Assembly (NCBI GenBank): GCA_934096705.1
Contig: CAKOMR010000012.1
Location: 1 to 28,975, forward strand
DNA: 28,975 nucleotides
DNA from: an uncultured Bacilli bacterium
GTDB lineage: Bacteria > Bacillota_I > Bacilli_A > RF39 > UBA660
Direction of reading: 5' to 3'
Positions within the stretch are counted from its first letter, which is position 1. Every line of letters starts with the position of its first letter. The notes under the pieces were generated by a model. It was given only the letters and a program-made list of their open reading frames with translations. It searched no databases and was not told where the DNA came from. Shown piece by piece: positions 1 to 7,518 of the stretch. A program made the translations under genes and the position numbers.

Positions 1-40
1 TTTTCCTAAATGTAATAGATTTAAGAAAATACATATACTA

Positions 41-72
41 AAAACACTGGGCTCAACCTAGTCCAGTGTTTT
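41..72. terminator. Intrinsic terminator after the rnfCD pair, possibly bidirectional
   Basis: The arms AAAACACTGG (41-50) and CCAGTGTTTT (63-72) are perfect complements. On the plus strand the stem extends three pairs inward (GCT/AGT with one G-U), leaving a six-base loop, and a T-rich run follows at 69-79. On the minus strand five T follow the stem. It sits 5 bp past the rnfD stop, so it ends the rnfCD transcript. The better plus-strand fold suggests it may also stop a convergent gene lying to the left of the window. Confidence 0.85.
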
Positions 73-77
73 ATTTT

Positions 78-941
78 TTAAACTTTAGAATTTTTTATAA
101 TAAATTTATCAAAATAATTATAAAATAACGAAAGTAATGTAGTAACTATATACATTCCTAAATTGATGTCTAAAAATAGGCAAATAAATGTAGATAATCC
201 TAAGATAAATCCGTATAAATAAGCTCCACCTTTTGTATATGGTGTAAATATTGTAATTGTATTTAAAAATATAATTGAAAATATTACATTATTATTAAAT
301 AATAAATCATAACTGAAGTTTTTAGAAATAATTACATAAATAAATAATAATCCATAAAATGTAACAAACGAAGTAAGCGGTATATATTTTTTATATTCAA
401 ATTTTACACTTAAATATATTAAACATATAATGCTATATAAAAGTAAAGTTTGACTTATTCCCCCACTTCCATTACCAAGTAATATATTAAGTATGCTGTA
501 ACTATGTTTTACAGAGCTTTCATAAATATTTAAATATGAATATTTCGAAATAATAATATTAATTATCGAATATATAACCATATAAAGCGTGGCTATATTC
601 ATTTTTTTATATGTATATAATATATTAAGTAAAACTATTAATATTAAATAAATTAATATATTTGTATTTGGAAACGTAATCATACTTATAAAAATATTTA
701 AAATTAACCTGTAGGAAACAAATTTATCTTTTTTATATTTACTGAAAAAATATGATATTAATAAAGAAATAGTTATAAGTAAAGGTAATCTAAATAAAAA
801 TATTAAATTTCCATAATTATTTTTATAAAGCAATATTCCATTTTTATAAAATCCATATAGTAAAAAAGGAATTAACGAATAAATTAATCTTAAAATGGAT
901 TTTTTTTCATTATTCTTTGACTTTAAATAAACATTATTCAT
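78..941 (-). CDS. rnfD: RnfD-like membrane subunit (NqrB/RnfD family)
   Basis: A 287-residue, almost entirely hydrophobic protein with about 8-10 predicted membrane spans. Residues 156-165 (G-N-G-S-G-G-I-S-Q-T) line up with the RnfD/NqrB flavin-attachment motif (GSIGET or SGAT), whose final Thr carries covalent FMN in characterised members; Thr165 is kept although the flanking residues differ. In the Rnf complex, RnfD passes electrons across the membrane between RnfC and RnfG. It is slightly shorter than usual (about 300-350). Its start overlaps the end of the RnfC-like gene by 8 bp and has a GAGG Shine-Dalgarno inside that gene, so the two are translationally coupled. A terminator follows at once, so rnfG/E/A/B are not in this transcript. 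The family call rests on the motif, hydrophobicity and partner gene; overall identity looks low. Confidence 0.72.
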   Translation of the reverse strand: MNNVYLKSKNNEKKSILRLIYSLIPFLLYGFYKNGILLYKNNYGNLIFLFRLPLLITISLLISYFFSKYKKDKFVSYRLILNIFISMITFPNTNILIYLILIVLLNILYTYKKMNIATLYMVIYSIINIIISKYSYLNIYESSVKHSYSILNILLGNGSGGISQTLLLYSIICLIYLSVKFEYKKYIPLTSFVTFYGLLFIYVIISKNFSYDLLFNNNVIFSIIFLNTITIFTPYTKGGAYLYGFILGLSTFICLFLDINLGMYIVTTLLSLFYNYFDKFIIKNSKV

Positions 942-2088
942 TTTGACCTCTTAAATATTTTCTTAAATTAATTTTGCAAGGACAAATATATGTGCAAAGT
1001 CCACAGTCAATACAATTTTTACTTTTGCATTTTGTATCCATAACTTTTTTAGGATTTACTTTAACTGGACATATTTTATAGCACATACCACATAAATTAC
1101 ATGGCTTTTCCTCTTCATTTAAAAAAGGAATTATAATCACGCCTTTAGTATTATTTGTTATAACTACATCTTTGGGTTCTATTTCATAGCCAGTCATTAA
1201 CCCATTATAAATATATATAACATCTTTTTCTTTTATAACTACGTTATTATTTAATATTTCTTTTAAAGAAGAACCAATTTTAACATGAATAACTTTGCTT
1301 TTTGTAATAAATGGACTACTTATCGTAATAAAGGTTTCACTGACACCTATATTATTTTTAAGAATATTATAAATATTTAATATATCTTTTGAAGATAATA
1401 CTAAACTATCTTTTTCCTCTAAATTCATGTTTTCTAAAAGGAAAAAAGGAGTTGCAAGTAAATATTTATCTTCGATTAATGTTAAACTTATATTTGGATA
1501 CATCCCAATTTTATTTAAATATAAATCTATATTTTGTGTATCAGTACTTTTAACTGCTACATAAGTATTTTCAAATTTAAAAGCATTTTGTAGTTTATCA
1601 GTTATTTCTAAAATTTCTTTCAAATATTTTTTTAATATAAAAGAATTATTTTCAATATATGGTTCATCTTCCATACCACTTATAATAAGATTTTTTATTT
1701 GTTTTGTTTCAAAAATATTTGCTATTTCATCTAAATTATATTCATATAACATATTTATAATACTTTCTTTACTAAAACTCGAAATTCTTTTTTTTGTATA
1801 AAATTTTTCTTTTTCTTCATAGCTATTTTGAATAACTAAAGCTTTTTTTTCTTTGCCATCAAACACTAGCTTTGTAGTACCCTTAATAACGCCCGAAACT
1901 GGACTTTTTACTTTTTTTAGCCTATTTTCTAAAACTGTATCACCTTTTAGCACTTTATCATTTTGAAATGCAAGCAAATCAAAACCATCATCAATAGGAA
2001 GATAAATATACTCTGGATTTATGAATTCCTTTATTGAACTATCAAACTTTATATCAAAATTATTTTCCAATTTAATTAGTCTTCTCAT
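934..2088 (-). CDS. rnfC: RnfC-like ferredoxin/NADH-oxidoreductase subunit, degenerate nucleotide site
   Basis: A 384-residue soluble protein with RnfC architecture. An N-terminal barrel-sandwich region is seen near residues 45-75 (VLKGDTVL, SPVSGVIKG). The central domain keeps SGMEDEPY at 137-144, matching the NGxECEPY motif. An SLBB-like stretch lies near 262-285. Two C-terminal 4Fe-4S motifs follow, with Cys330/333/336/340 and Cys359/362/365/369. RnfC normally takes electrons from or gives them to NADH and docks to RnfD. Here the glycine-rich GGAGFPT motif expected just before SGMEDEPY is absent: residues 112-136 contain no glycine at all. NADH binding is therefore doubtful, though both clusters look functional. 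No Shine-Dalgarno precedes the ATG, and a TATGAT ends 5 bp upstream of it, so the mRNA may be leaderless. PduS-like or other SLBB/ferredoxin proteins are the alternative, but the neighbouring RnfD-like gene argues for Rnf. Confidence 0.74.
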   Translation of the reverse strand: MRRLIKLENNFDIKFDSSIKEFINPEYIYLPIDDGFDLLAFQNDKVLKGDTVLENRLKKVKSPVSGVIKGTTKLVFDGKEKKALVIQNSYEEKEKFYTKKRISSFSKESIINMLYEYNLDEIANIFETKQIKNLIISGMEDEPYIENNSFILKKYLKEILEITDKLQNAFKFENTYVAVKSTDTQNIDLYLNKIGMYPNISLTLIEDKYLLATPFFLLENMNLEEKDSLVLSSKDILNIYNILKNNIGVSETFITISSPFITKSKVIHVKIGSSLKEILNNNVVIKEKDVIYIYNGLMTGYEIEPKDVVITNNTKGVIIIPFLNEEEKPCNLCGMCYKICPVKVNPKKVMDTKCKSKNCIDCGLCTYICPCKINLRKYLRGQNE

Positions 2089-2093
2089 ATAAC

Positions 2094-2112
2094 ATCATAA
2101 TTATGATATCAT
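2094..2112. promoter_or_regulatory. Overlapping palindromes upstream of rnfC
   Basis: Between the uvrC stop and the rnfC start lie a perfect 14-bp palindrome, ATCATAATTATGAT (2094-2107), and an overlapping 10-bp one, ATGATATCAT (2103-2112). On the minus strand the first contains TATGAT (2094-2099) ending 5 bp before the rnfC ATG, so the palindrome overlays a possible -10. It could be an operator; no U-tract follows, so it is not a terminator. AT richness makes short palindromes common, which limits confidence. Confidence 0.4.
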
Positions 2113-2125
2113 AGTTTTTTATTAA

Positions 2126-3892
2126 TTAATACTGTTTATCACTTAAAAATTTTTTTAATTCTATGGCTACCTTTTCCGGAATATATTTTGTAAGTTCACT
2201 AATATCAGCATTTTTTATTTTATCAATACTACCATAATTTTTTAACAAGTTATTAATTCTAGCACTTCCTAGTCCATCAACATTTGAAAGAAAACTTTTA
2301 AAACTTCCCTTACTTCGTATTGTTTTATGATATGTTATTACAAATCTATGAACTTCATCTTGAATTCTAGTTAAATAATTAAATACATCGTCATATCCAG
2401 TTAAGTCATATATGTCTAAAGTATCAGCATCTAAAAGTGCATTTGTGCGATGATGATTATCTTTTTTAAGACTACATATTTTTATATTCAAACCAAGCAT
2501 ATTAAGTACCTCTTTACAGGCATTTATTTGATTTAATCCACCATCTAAAATGATTAAGTCAGGGAGCTCTTCTTTTTCTGTTAATGCTCTAAAGTACCTA
2601 CGATAAATAACTTCTTTCATCATATGATAATCATCATTTTTATCAACAGATATTTTATACTTTCGATAATCTTTTTTACTTGGTTTACCATTTTTAAAAA
2701 CAACCATTGCCCCTACAGAAAAAGAACCAAATAAATTTGAGTTATCAAATGCATCAATTCTAAAAAGTGATGACATTTTAAGAATCTTACGCAAGTTATC
2801 ATGAGCTTCAAATACCCTTTTCTCATCATTTTTATATCTTTCAATGTTATTTTCTAAAGCTATTTTAGCATTTTCCTTAGAAAGCTCTAATAGACTTTTT
2901 TTATTTCCTTTTACTGGAGTAATAAAATGCTCTCCAATCAAAGAATTTAATATATCAGTATTTACATTTGATTCTACTAAAATTTCTTTAGGAACCTCAT
3001 GTTTTTGGTAAAAAGAATATATATAAGAAGTAAGCTCTTCATCTTCATTTTCAATTGTTGTAATTATATTATTATGACTACCTAAAAGTTTTCCGCCCCT
3101 TATAAAAAGAATTTGAATAGATAAATAACCATTTAAATAATAACTTGCAATAACATCTCTATTAACAAAATCATTCGTCTGAACTTTTTGTTTATCTAAA
3201 ATATATGTTATATAATCAAGTTCATTTTTAAGTTCTAAAGCTTTTTCAAAATTTAAGTTTTCTGAATAAAAATTCATTTTTTCTTTAATCTTGTTAGTAA
3301 TAATTTTATCATTACCACGTAGAAAAGATAAAATGTCATTTTCCATTTTTTGGACTTTTTCTAAATCAATATTTTTAGTACAATATCCGAGGCACTCACC
3401 AATATGGTAAAAAAGGCACACATCTTTAGGCATCCCAGAACATTTTTTTAATGGATATAAACGATTTAATAGGTTTACTATTCTTCTCGCTGCAGTAGCG
3501 TTTGGATAAGGTCCAAATAAAATCTTTTTATCTTTTTTTTGAACATTTACATATCTAGAAACTTTTAAAAGTGGATATGGTTTTGAAATATACTCAATGT
3601 ATGGATAAGTTTTATCATCTTTCAAAAGAATATTATATCTAGGATTATATTTTTTTATTAAATTTATTTCTAAAATAAAACTTTCGGTTTCTGTCTTAGT
3701 AACAATATATTTAAAATGGTCAATTTCACTTACCATTAAAGCAGTTTTACCAGTTACTGTTCCACGAAAATAAGAATGAAGGCGTTTATTTAAATCTTTT
3801 GCTTTGCCTACATATATTATAATTCCATCTTTATTATACATTTGATAAGATCCTGGTTTATGAGGAACTAATTTTAACTCTTCTTTAAACAT
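2126..3892 (-). CDS. uvrC: Excinuclease ABC subunit C
   Basis: UvrC makes both incisions around a DNA lesion in nucleotide excision repair, after UvrA/UvrB have located it. At 588 residues it is of normal length. A GIY-YIG nuclease domain lies at about 10-95 (GSYQMY, then IIYVGKAKDLNKR). A UVR motif for UvrB binding lies near 200-235. The RNase H-like endonuclease region is near 370-520 (FRIDAFDNSN, and DLIILDGGLNQI). Tandem helix-hairpin-helix motifs end the protein (NVDGLGSARINNLL). The start is supported by AGGTGG at 3897-3902 and by a TATAAT at 3909-3914. It is transcribed divergently from the YigZ-like gene. No terminator is visible before rnfC, so read-through is possible. Confidence 0.97.
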   Translation of the reverse strand: MFKEELKLVPHKPGSYQMYNKDGIIIYVGKAKDLNKRLHSYFRGTVTGKTALMVSEIDHFKYIVTKTETESFILEINLIKKYNPRYNILLKDDKTYPYIEYISKPYPLLKVSRYVNVQKKDKKILFGPYPNATAARRIVNLLNRLYPLKKCSGMPKDVCLFYHIGECLGYCTKNIDLEKVQKMENDILSFLRGNDKIITNKIKEKMNFYSENLNFEKALELKNELDYITYILDKQKVQTNDFVNRDVIASYYLNGYLSIQILFIRGGKLLGSHNNIITTIENEDEELTSYIYSFYQKHEVPKEILVESNVNTDILNSLIGEHFITPVKGNKKSLLELSKENAKIALENNIERYKNDEKRVFEAHDNLRKILKMSSLFRIDAFDNSNLFGSFSVGAMVVFKNGKPSKKDYRKYKISVDKNDDYHMMKEVIYRRYFRALTEKEELPDLIILDGGLNQINACKEVLNMLGLNIKICSLKKDNHHRTNALLDADTLDIYDLTGYDDVFNYLTRIQDEVHRFVITYHKTIRSKGSFKSFLSNVDGLGSARINNLLKNYGSIDKIKNADISELTKYIPEKVAIELKKFLSDKQY

Positions 3893-3896
3893 ACAT

Positions 3897-3956
3897 CCAC
3901 CTAAAAATATTATACTACATTTTATAAAGAAAATAAGATATAATTATTTCGGAGAG
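3897..3956. promoter_or_regulatory. Divergent promoter region uvrC / yigZ-like
   Basis: The 68-bp gap holds, on the minus strand, TATAAT (3909-3914) and Shine-Dalgarno AGGTGG (3897-3902) for uvrC. On the plus strand it holds TATAAT (3939-3944) and GGAGAG (3951-3956) for the YigZ-like gene. Neither -10 has a convincing -35 at 16-18 bp. The two -10 boxes are 24 bp apart, so the -35 regions would overlap and the promoters may compete for polymerase. Confidence 0.5.
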
Positions 3957-3960
3957 AAAT

Positions 3961-4305
3961 ATGCTAATAAATAAATATGAAATTGTAATTAAAAAATCAA
4001 AATTTATAGGAATGCTTTATGAAATAAATGATGAAAAAGATGTAAGAAATATTATTAATAATTTAAAACTTGAGCATCCCAAAGCCAAACATTTTCCATA
4101 TGCTTACATAATTGGACCGAAACAAGGAAAAACTGATGATAAAGAACCACATAATACCGCAGGCATTCAAATTTATAACCAGTTAATTTATAATAATTTA
4201 GACCATCATTTAATAGTCATTATAAGATATTTTGGTGGCATTAAACTTGGTGCAAGTAATTTACTTCGTACATATCTTGATGTTGCTAAAAATGTTATTA
4301 AATAA
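3961..4305 (+). CDS. YigZ/IMPACT family protein, single N-terminal domain
   Basis: The only plus-strand gene in the window, 114 residues. It matches the IMPACT N-terminal fold: KHFPYAYIIG near 42-51, a DDKEPHNTAGIQI motif (family form DDGEPxGTAGxPI) near 59-71, and IIRYFGGIKLGASNLLR near 86-102. Bacterial YigZ proteins are about 200 residues with a second, ferredoxin-like C-terminal domain; that domain is absent, and the stop sits directly in front of a terminator with no remnant after it. The role of the family is uncertain; IMPACT relatives bind translation-related partners or RNA. The start is fixed by GGAGAG at 3951-3956 and the TATAAT upstream. Either a naturally short form or a trimmed gene. 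Confidence 0.85.
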   Translation: MLINKYEIVIKKSKFIGMLYEINDEKDVRNIINNLKLEHPKAKHFPYAYIIGPKQGKTDDKEPHNTAGIQIYNQLIYNNLDHHLIVIIRYFGGIKLGASNLLRTYLDVAKNVIK

Positions 4306-4313
4306 CATAAAAA

Positions 4314-4333
4314 AAGTAAGCAAATGCTTACTT
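4314..4333. terminator. Terminator between convergent genes; stem contains the surface-protein stop
   Basis: AAGTAAGC (4314-4321) pairs with GCTTACTT (4326-4333) over a 4-base loop. On the minus strand seven T follow, making a strong terminator for the surface-protein gene, whose TAA (4332-4334) is partly inside the stem. On the plus strand the following sequence is only moderately T-rich, so it may serve the YigZ-like gene less well. Confidence 0.88.
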
Positions 4334-6014
4334 AATTCATTTTCTTTTTAAGAATTAATGCTGTTGCTCCAAGTAAAGAGAAACTTAATAATGTTATAGC
4401 AGTATATAGTAAAATACCATCTATTGTATTAGGATTTTCTACACTTGTTGGGGTAAAGAAACTAAGTTCAAAAGTTGAAAAACTGTCAGTTTCAATTTCT
4501 ATATATTTTTGACCATTTAATTCTTTAATTTCATATTCTTTTGTATCAAGAAGTTTATCACCATCTTTATGAAGAACTTTAGCATGTGTAAATGAAATAC
4601 TTGCAGGTATTGCAACTTTTACTTTTACTTTGCCATTTATAGCTTCATTCGGAATTAATTTTAATTCTTGAGTACCATCATCATAATAAGGTTTAATATC
4701 ATATATTAAAATATTTTTTTCTTTATCATATGATGTAACTTTTGATTTTAAAGAAACTTTAATTAATGTATTTAAAATACCATCTATTTTTGACGTATCA
4801 AGTGCTTCTTTTAAACCAGTAACTGGGTTAGTTATTTTGGCATCAGTTATTTCTTTAGCAATATCTTTATCTACGTCTTCAGATACATCTACCTCAGATG
4901 GAACTTCAATTATTTCACCTTTGTCTTCTGAAACTATAGTATACATACTGCCATCTTGAACTACTTTGTAACCTTTAGCTAAACTTCCACTTACAGTTTT
5001 ATCAGTAAATGAGCCACCACTAACACTTAGTTCATCACTTTTCATTAAATCAAGAGCACCATTAAATGTTCCACTTTTTACTATAATTGCTTTTTCTAAA
5101 GCACCTTCTGTTGCAGATTCTGCCAAATAATGTTGAATAACTGCATTGTGAGAGGAAGTATATTCTCCTCCATCAATAGTCATCTCAACATGACCATAAA
5201 AATTTGGATGTGATTCAATTTGAATTGCAGAGCCAGTACCTTTTATTCCTGAGCCTTGGCCAACACTATCAGTTTTTTCTCCAGTTGCAGTAATTTTCGC
5301 ATTTTTAATATTCCAAACACCTGATTTTGTGGCAATACCTGAAGTTACGCCCTCAATTGTAGCCCCATCAATATTCCATATTGCATAACCAGCACCATAA
5401 ATACCATCAGTATTTCCAATTAGTTTTGCACTTGAATAGATATTAAATATCGGACAATTTTCAGTATTTCTAATATTGCCATTAATTTGAATGCTAGAAC
5501 CTTCAACACCATTTTTGTTTACATCCCCTTCAAGAGTTCCATAAACATTTACATTTACGCCATAAGAAACATATTTACTGTCATTTGGATAAACAACAAT
5601 AATTGCCATATGGCCCTTTAAGTGTACATCTTTGCCAACAGTAACATTGCTGTAATTGACATCCTCTTTATTTTTAGAACCTTTAATATAAATTGGAGAA
5701 TAATTAGTTATGTCATTTTTCATTGAACCTTTTCCTGTTAGATCAAGAGTTCCTCCATCAATATTAATTGAAGTCTGATTTTTAAATAAAATGTCATGTT
5801 CATTTAAATCGATAGTAACTTTTTTACCATCAACTAAATATAGATCTTTTGTAACTTCAAAATTTTCAGTTACTTTTGCTTCACCACCAGCTGCAAGAAC
5901 GTTTTTAAGTTCTTCTTCTGTTTTAACTTCAACAGTTTCTGCAAATACAATCGAAGGTAAAATTATTGCAAAAGCCATTACTAAAGTTAAAACGATTTTT
6001 TTTAGTTTTTTCAT
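4332..6014 (-). CDS. Secreted beta-helix-like surface protein with NPxTxD sorting signal
   Basis: A 560-residue cell-surface protein. Residues 1-25 form a Sec signal peptide (KKLKK, hydrophobic core, likely cleavage after VFA). Residues about 45-350 are full of short beta-strand repeats with the 'IDGGTLDLTGKGS' and 'IKSGTFNG' character of right-handed parallel beta-helix proteins. Residues about 370-500 form a separate, Lys-rich beta domain. The C-terminus is a wall-sorting signal: NPNTID at 527-532, a hydrophobic span, then KKKMN. NPxTxD is a variant of the LPxTG sortase motif seen in low-GC Firmicutes with NPKTGD-type sortases. The ligand or enzymatic role is unknown; no catalytic residues were recognised. 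It has its own promoter, Shine-Dalgarno (AAAGGATAGGG) and terminator, so it is a single-gene unit. No sortase lies in the window. Confidence 0.82.
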   Translation of the reverse strand: MKKLKKIVLTLVMAFAIILPSIVFAETVEVKTEEELKNVLAAGGEAKVTENFEVTKDLYLVDGKKVTIDLNEHDILFKNQTSINIDGGTLDLTGKGSMKNDITNYSPIYIKGSKNKEDVNYSNVTVGKDVHLKGHMAIIVVYPNDSKYVSYGVNVNVYGTLEGDVNKNGVEGSSIQINGNIRNTENCPIFNIYSSAKLIGNTDGIYGAGYAIWNIDGATIEGVTSGIATKSGVWNIKNAKITATGEKTDSVGQGSGIKGTGSAIQIESHPNFYGHVEMTIDGGEYTSSHNAVIQHYLAESATEGALEKAIIVKSGTFNGALDLMKSDELSVSGGSFTDKTVSGSLAKGYKVVQDGSMYTIVSEDKGEIIEVPSEVDVSEDVDKDIAKEITDAKITNPVTGLKEALDTSKIDGILNTLIKVSLKSKVTSYDKEKNILIYDIKPYYDDGTQELKLIPNEAINGKVKVKVAIPASISFTHAKVLHKDGDKLLDTKEYEIKELNGQKYIEIETDSFSTFELSFFTPTSVENPNTIDGILLYTAITLLSFSLLGATALILKKKMN

Positions 6015-6036
6015 AATCCCTATCCTTTCTAACTAA

Positions 6037-6066
6037 ATCGTAACATATCTATCACAAATAAATCAA
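6037..6066 (-). promoter_or_regulatory. Promoter of the surface-protein gene
   Basis: On the minus strand TTGATT (6061-6066) and TACGAT (6037-6042) are 18 bp apart, and TG-N directly precedes the -10 (an extended -10). It starts only 7 bp past the U-tract of the mscS terminator. Confidence 0.55.
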
Positions 6067-6079
6067 GTCATAATAAAAA

Positions 6080-6107
6080 AAATTAATCAACTTATGTCAA
6101 CTAATTT
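6080..6107 (-). terminator. Terminator of mscS, stop codon in the stem
   Basis: On the minus-strand RNA, the arm at 6107-6096 pairs over 12 positions (three G-U) with the arm at 6091-6080 across an AUAA loop, followed by six U. The mscS TAG (6101-6103) lies inside the first arm. On the plus strand the G-U pairs become C-A mismatches, so it acts only on the minus strand. Confidence 0.75.
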
Positions 6108-6886
6108 TTTTGAATTATATTTAAATAGTTATAAGGAATTTCAATATTATTTTCCTCAAATATTTTCTTTAGATTCTCATTTAGTTTACAACTATTATCA
6201 AAACTTTCACTTAAATCTTTACCCCATACATAACATCTAATAATAACTGATGATGTATCCCATTTAATAACTTTAACATTTATATCATATTTTTCATCTT
6301 TATATAATTTTTTAAGTTCTTCTTTGGCAAGTGAAATAGCCTTATCTAAATCTGAAGAATAAGACACACCATACTCACAAAACGTGCAATGCTTACTATC
6401 TTCATAATCATAATTTTCTATTGTTAATGTATTAAGCACACTATTAGGAATTATATATCTTTGATTATTATATCCTTTTATGATAGTATGCCTCATTGAT
6501 ACTTCTAAAACAGTACCAGAAATATCTTTCTCTATAATATGTACTCTATCCCCGACTTCTATAGGATGGGAAAACAAAAGTGAAATACTACCAAATAAAT
6601 TTTTTAAAGCTTCTTGAGCTGCTAAGCCTAAAATAGTAGTTAAAATTCCTACCGCAGATAATAACGTTACAGATAAGGATTTAAACATTTTAAATTTAGA
6701 TAAACATAAAGTTATACCTATTCCAAAAATAATAACTGTTTTTAACTTATTAATAAATATCAAAATAGTTTTTAAATTTTTATTATTTTTCTTTTTCATT
6801 ACTTTGTTAATAAATTTATCAATAACTAAATTTAATATGTAACTTATTAATAGTATTACCGAAATACTTATTATTTGCTCTAACAT
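6101..6886 (-). CDS. mscS: Small-conductance mechanosensitive channel (MscS family)
   Basis: A membrane channel that opens when membrane tension rises and releases solutes after osmotic down-shock. The 261 residues hold three N-terminal membrane segments (about 4-22, 45-64, 72-108). The last is the pore helix, with the Gly/Ala-rich VGILTTILGLAAQEALKN, followed by the typical GSISLLFSHPIEVGDRV beta-domain entry. The C-terminal cytosolic domain includes IKGYNNQRYIIPNS. The length is normal for the short MscS type. GGTGAT (6891-6896) gives the start and a TATAAT lies just upstream. It is preceded by the CYTH gene at a 56-bp distance and ends in its own terminator. Confidence 0.95.
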   Translation of the reverse strand: MLEQIISISVILLISYILNLVIDKFINKVMKKKNNKNLKTILIFINKLKTVIIFGIGITLCLSKFKMFKSLSVTLLSAVGILTTILGLAAQEALKNLFGSISLLFSHPIEVGDRVHIIEKDISGTVLEVSMRHTIIKGYNNQRYIIPNSVLNTLTIENYDYEDSKHCTFCEYGVSYSSDLDKAISLAKEELKKLYKDEKYDINVKVIKWDTSSVIIRCYVWGKDLSESFDNSCKLNENLKKIFEENNIEIPYNYLNIIQKN

Positions 6887-6901
6887 TTTATCACCAACAT
6901 A

Positions 6902-6907
6902 ATTATA
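6902..6907 (-). promoter_or_regulatory. Candidate -10 of mscS
   Basis: TATAAT on the minus strand, 15 bp before the mscS start and just upstream of GGTGAT. No good -35 is found at 16-18 bp (TTCTTA is the best, three of six). It suggests mscS is transcribed apart from the CYTH gene. Confidence 0.4.
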
Positions 6908-6942
6908 CTACAAAAATTTGTCATAAGAAATAACTAGCCATT

Positions 6943-7518
6943 TTATTTACATATTACTTTTAACTTCTCTAAAGATTTTTTTACGCTTATATTACTATAA
7001 TCCAGAGGTAGATTATATTTTTTTATTGTATTTACAAGTCCATCAATAGTATCTCCATTAGTGTTTTTAAGTAATAAATTTTTTTGCTCCATTTCCACAT
7101 ACGTCCCTAATCCTTCAACATCTTGGATATATATTTCATTAACTTCATTTGTTAGTAATAAATTATGATCTTTTAATTCAAAGGCTTTTTTATAACCTAT
7201 AGAACATAAAAAATTATAACCAGCTTGCACGTCAATAATTGGGCATTTTACACTATGTTCATTTACAACCACACCATTTTTGTCTAACTCTTTTATTTTA
7301 TTAACTAATAATATTTTTTTACCTACAGTTTCCCTAACAAGAATATTATTCTTAAATATTACATCACTATTTTCAAGTGATATTTCTATATCTTTACTAA
7401 TCATGTAAATATCATTCATTTGAAAATCTTCTTGAATTTTAAAACCCATATCAAACATTATATTTTTTAGTTTTTCAAAAGACACATTTGATTTTAAACA
7501 TATTTCTTTTTCTTCCAT
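6943..7518 (-). CDS. CYTH-domain protein (CyaB/ThTPase-like), degenerate active site
   Basis: A 191-residue protein of the CYTH/triphosphate tunnel superfamily (class IV adenylate cyclases, thiamine and inorganic triphosphatases, RNA triphosphatases). The closing motif is clear: IYIQDVEGLGTYVEME near 128-143 (family LDxVExLGxFxEIE). The N-terminal metal and substrate signature ExExK is broken: E5-x-C7-x-K9. The basic residues of the LRIR and KxRR strands are also largely replaced (ILVRE, FELKDHN). It may bind a nucleotide or polyphosphate without turning it over, or be a structural subunit. It is the last gene of a coupled trio: its ATG directly follows the TAA of the metallo-beta-lactamase gene with no gap. 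A decayed copy of its 3' end lies at 12664-12740. Confidence 0.75.
   Translation of the reverse strand: MEEKEICLKSNVSFEKLKNIMFDMGFKIQEDFQMNDIYMISKDIEISLENSDVIFKNNILVRETVGKKILLVNKIKELDKNGVVVNEHSVKCPIIDVQAGYNFLCSIGYKKAFELKDHNLLLTNEVNEIYIQDVEGLGTYVEMEQKNLLLKNTNGDTIDGLVNTIKKYNLPLDYSNISVKKSLEKLKVICK

Noticed and set aside
2094..2112. Fur, PerR or Zur box upstream of rnfC
   Set aside because: The palindrome has no central spacer base and the half-sites do not fit the 7-1-7 consensus boxes.
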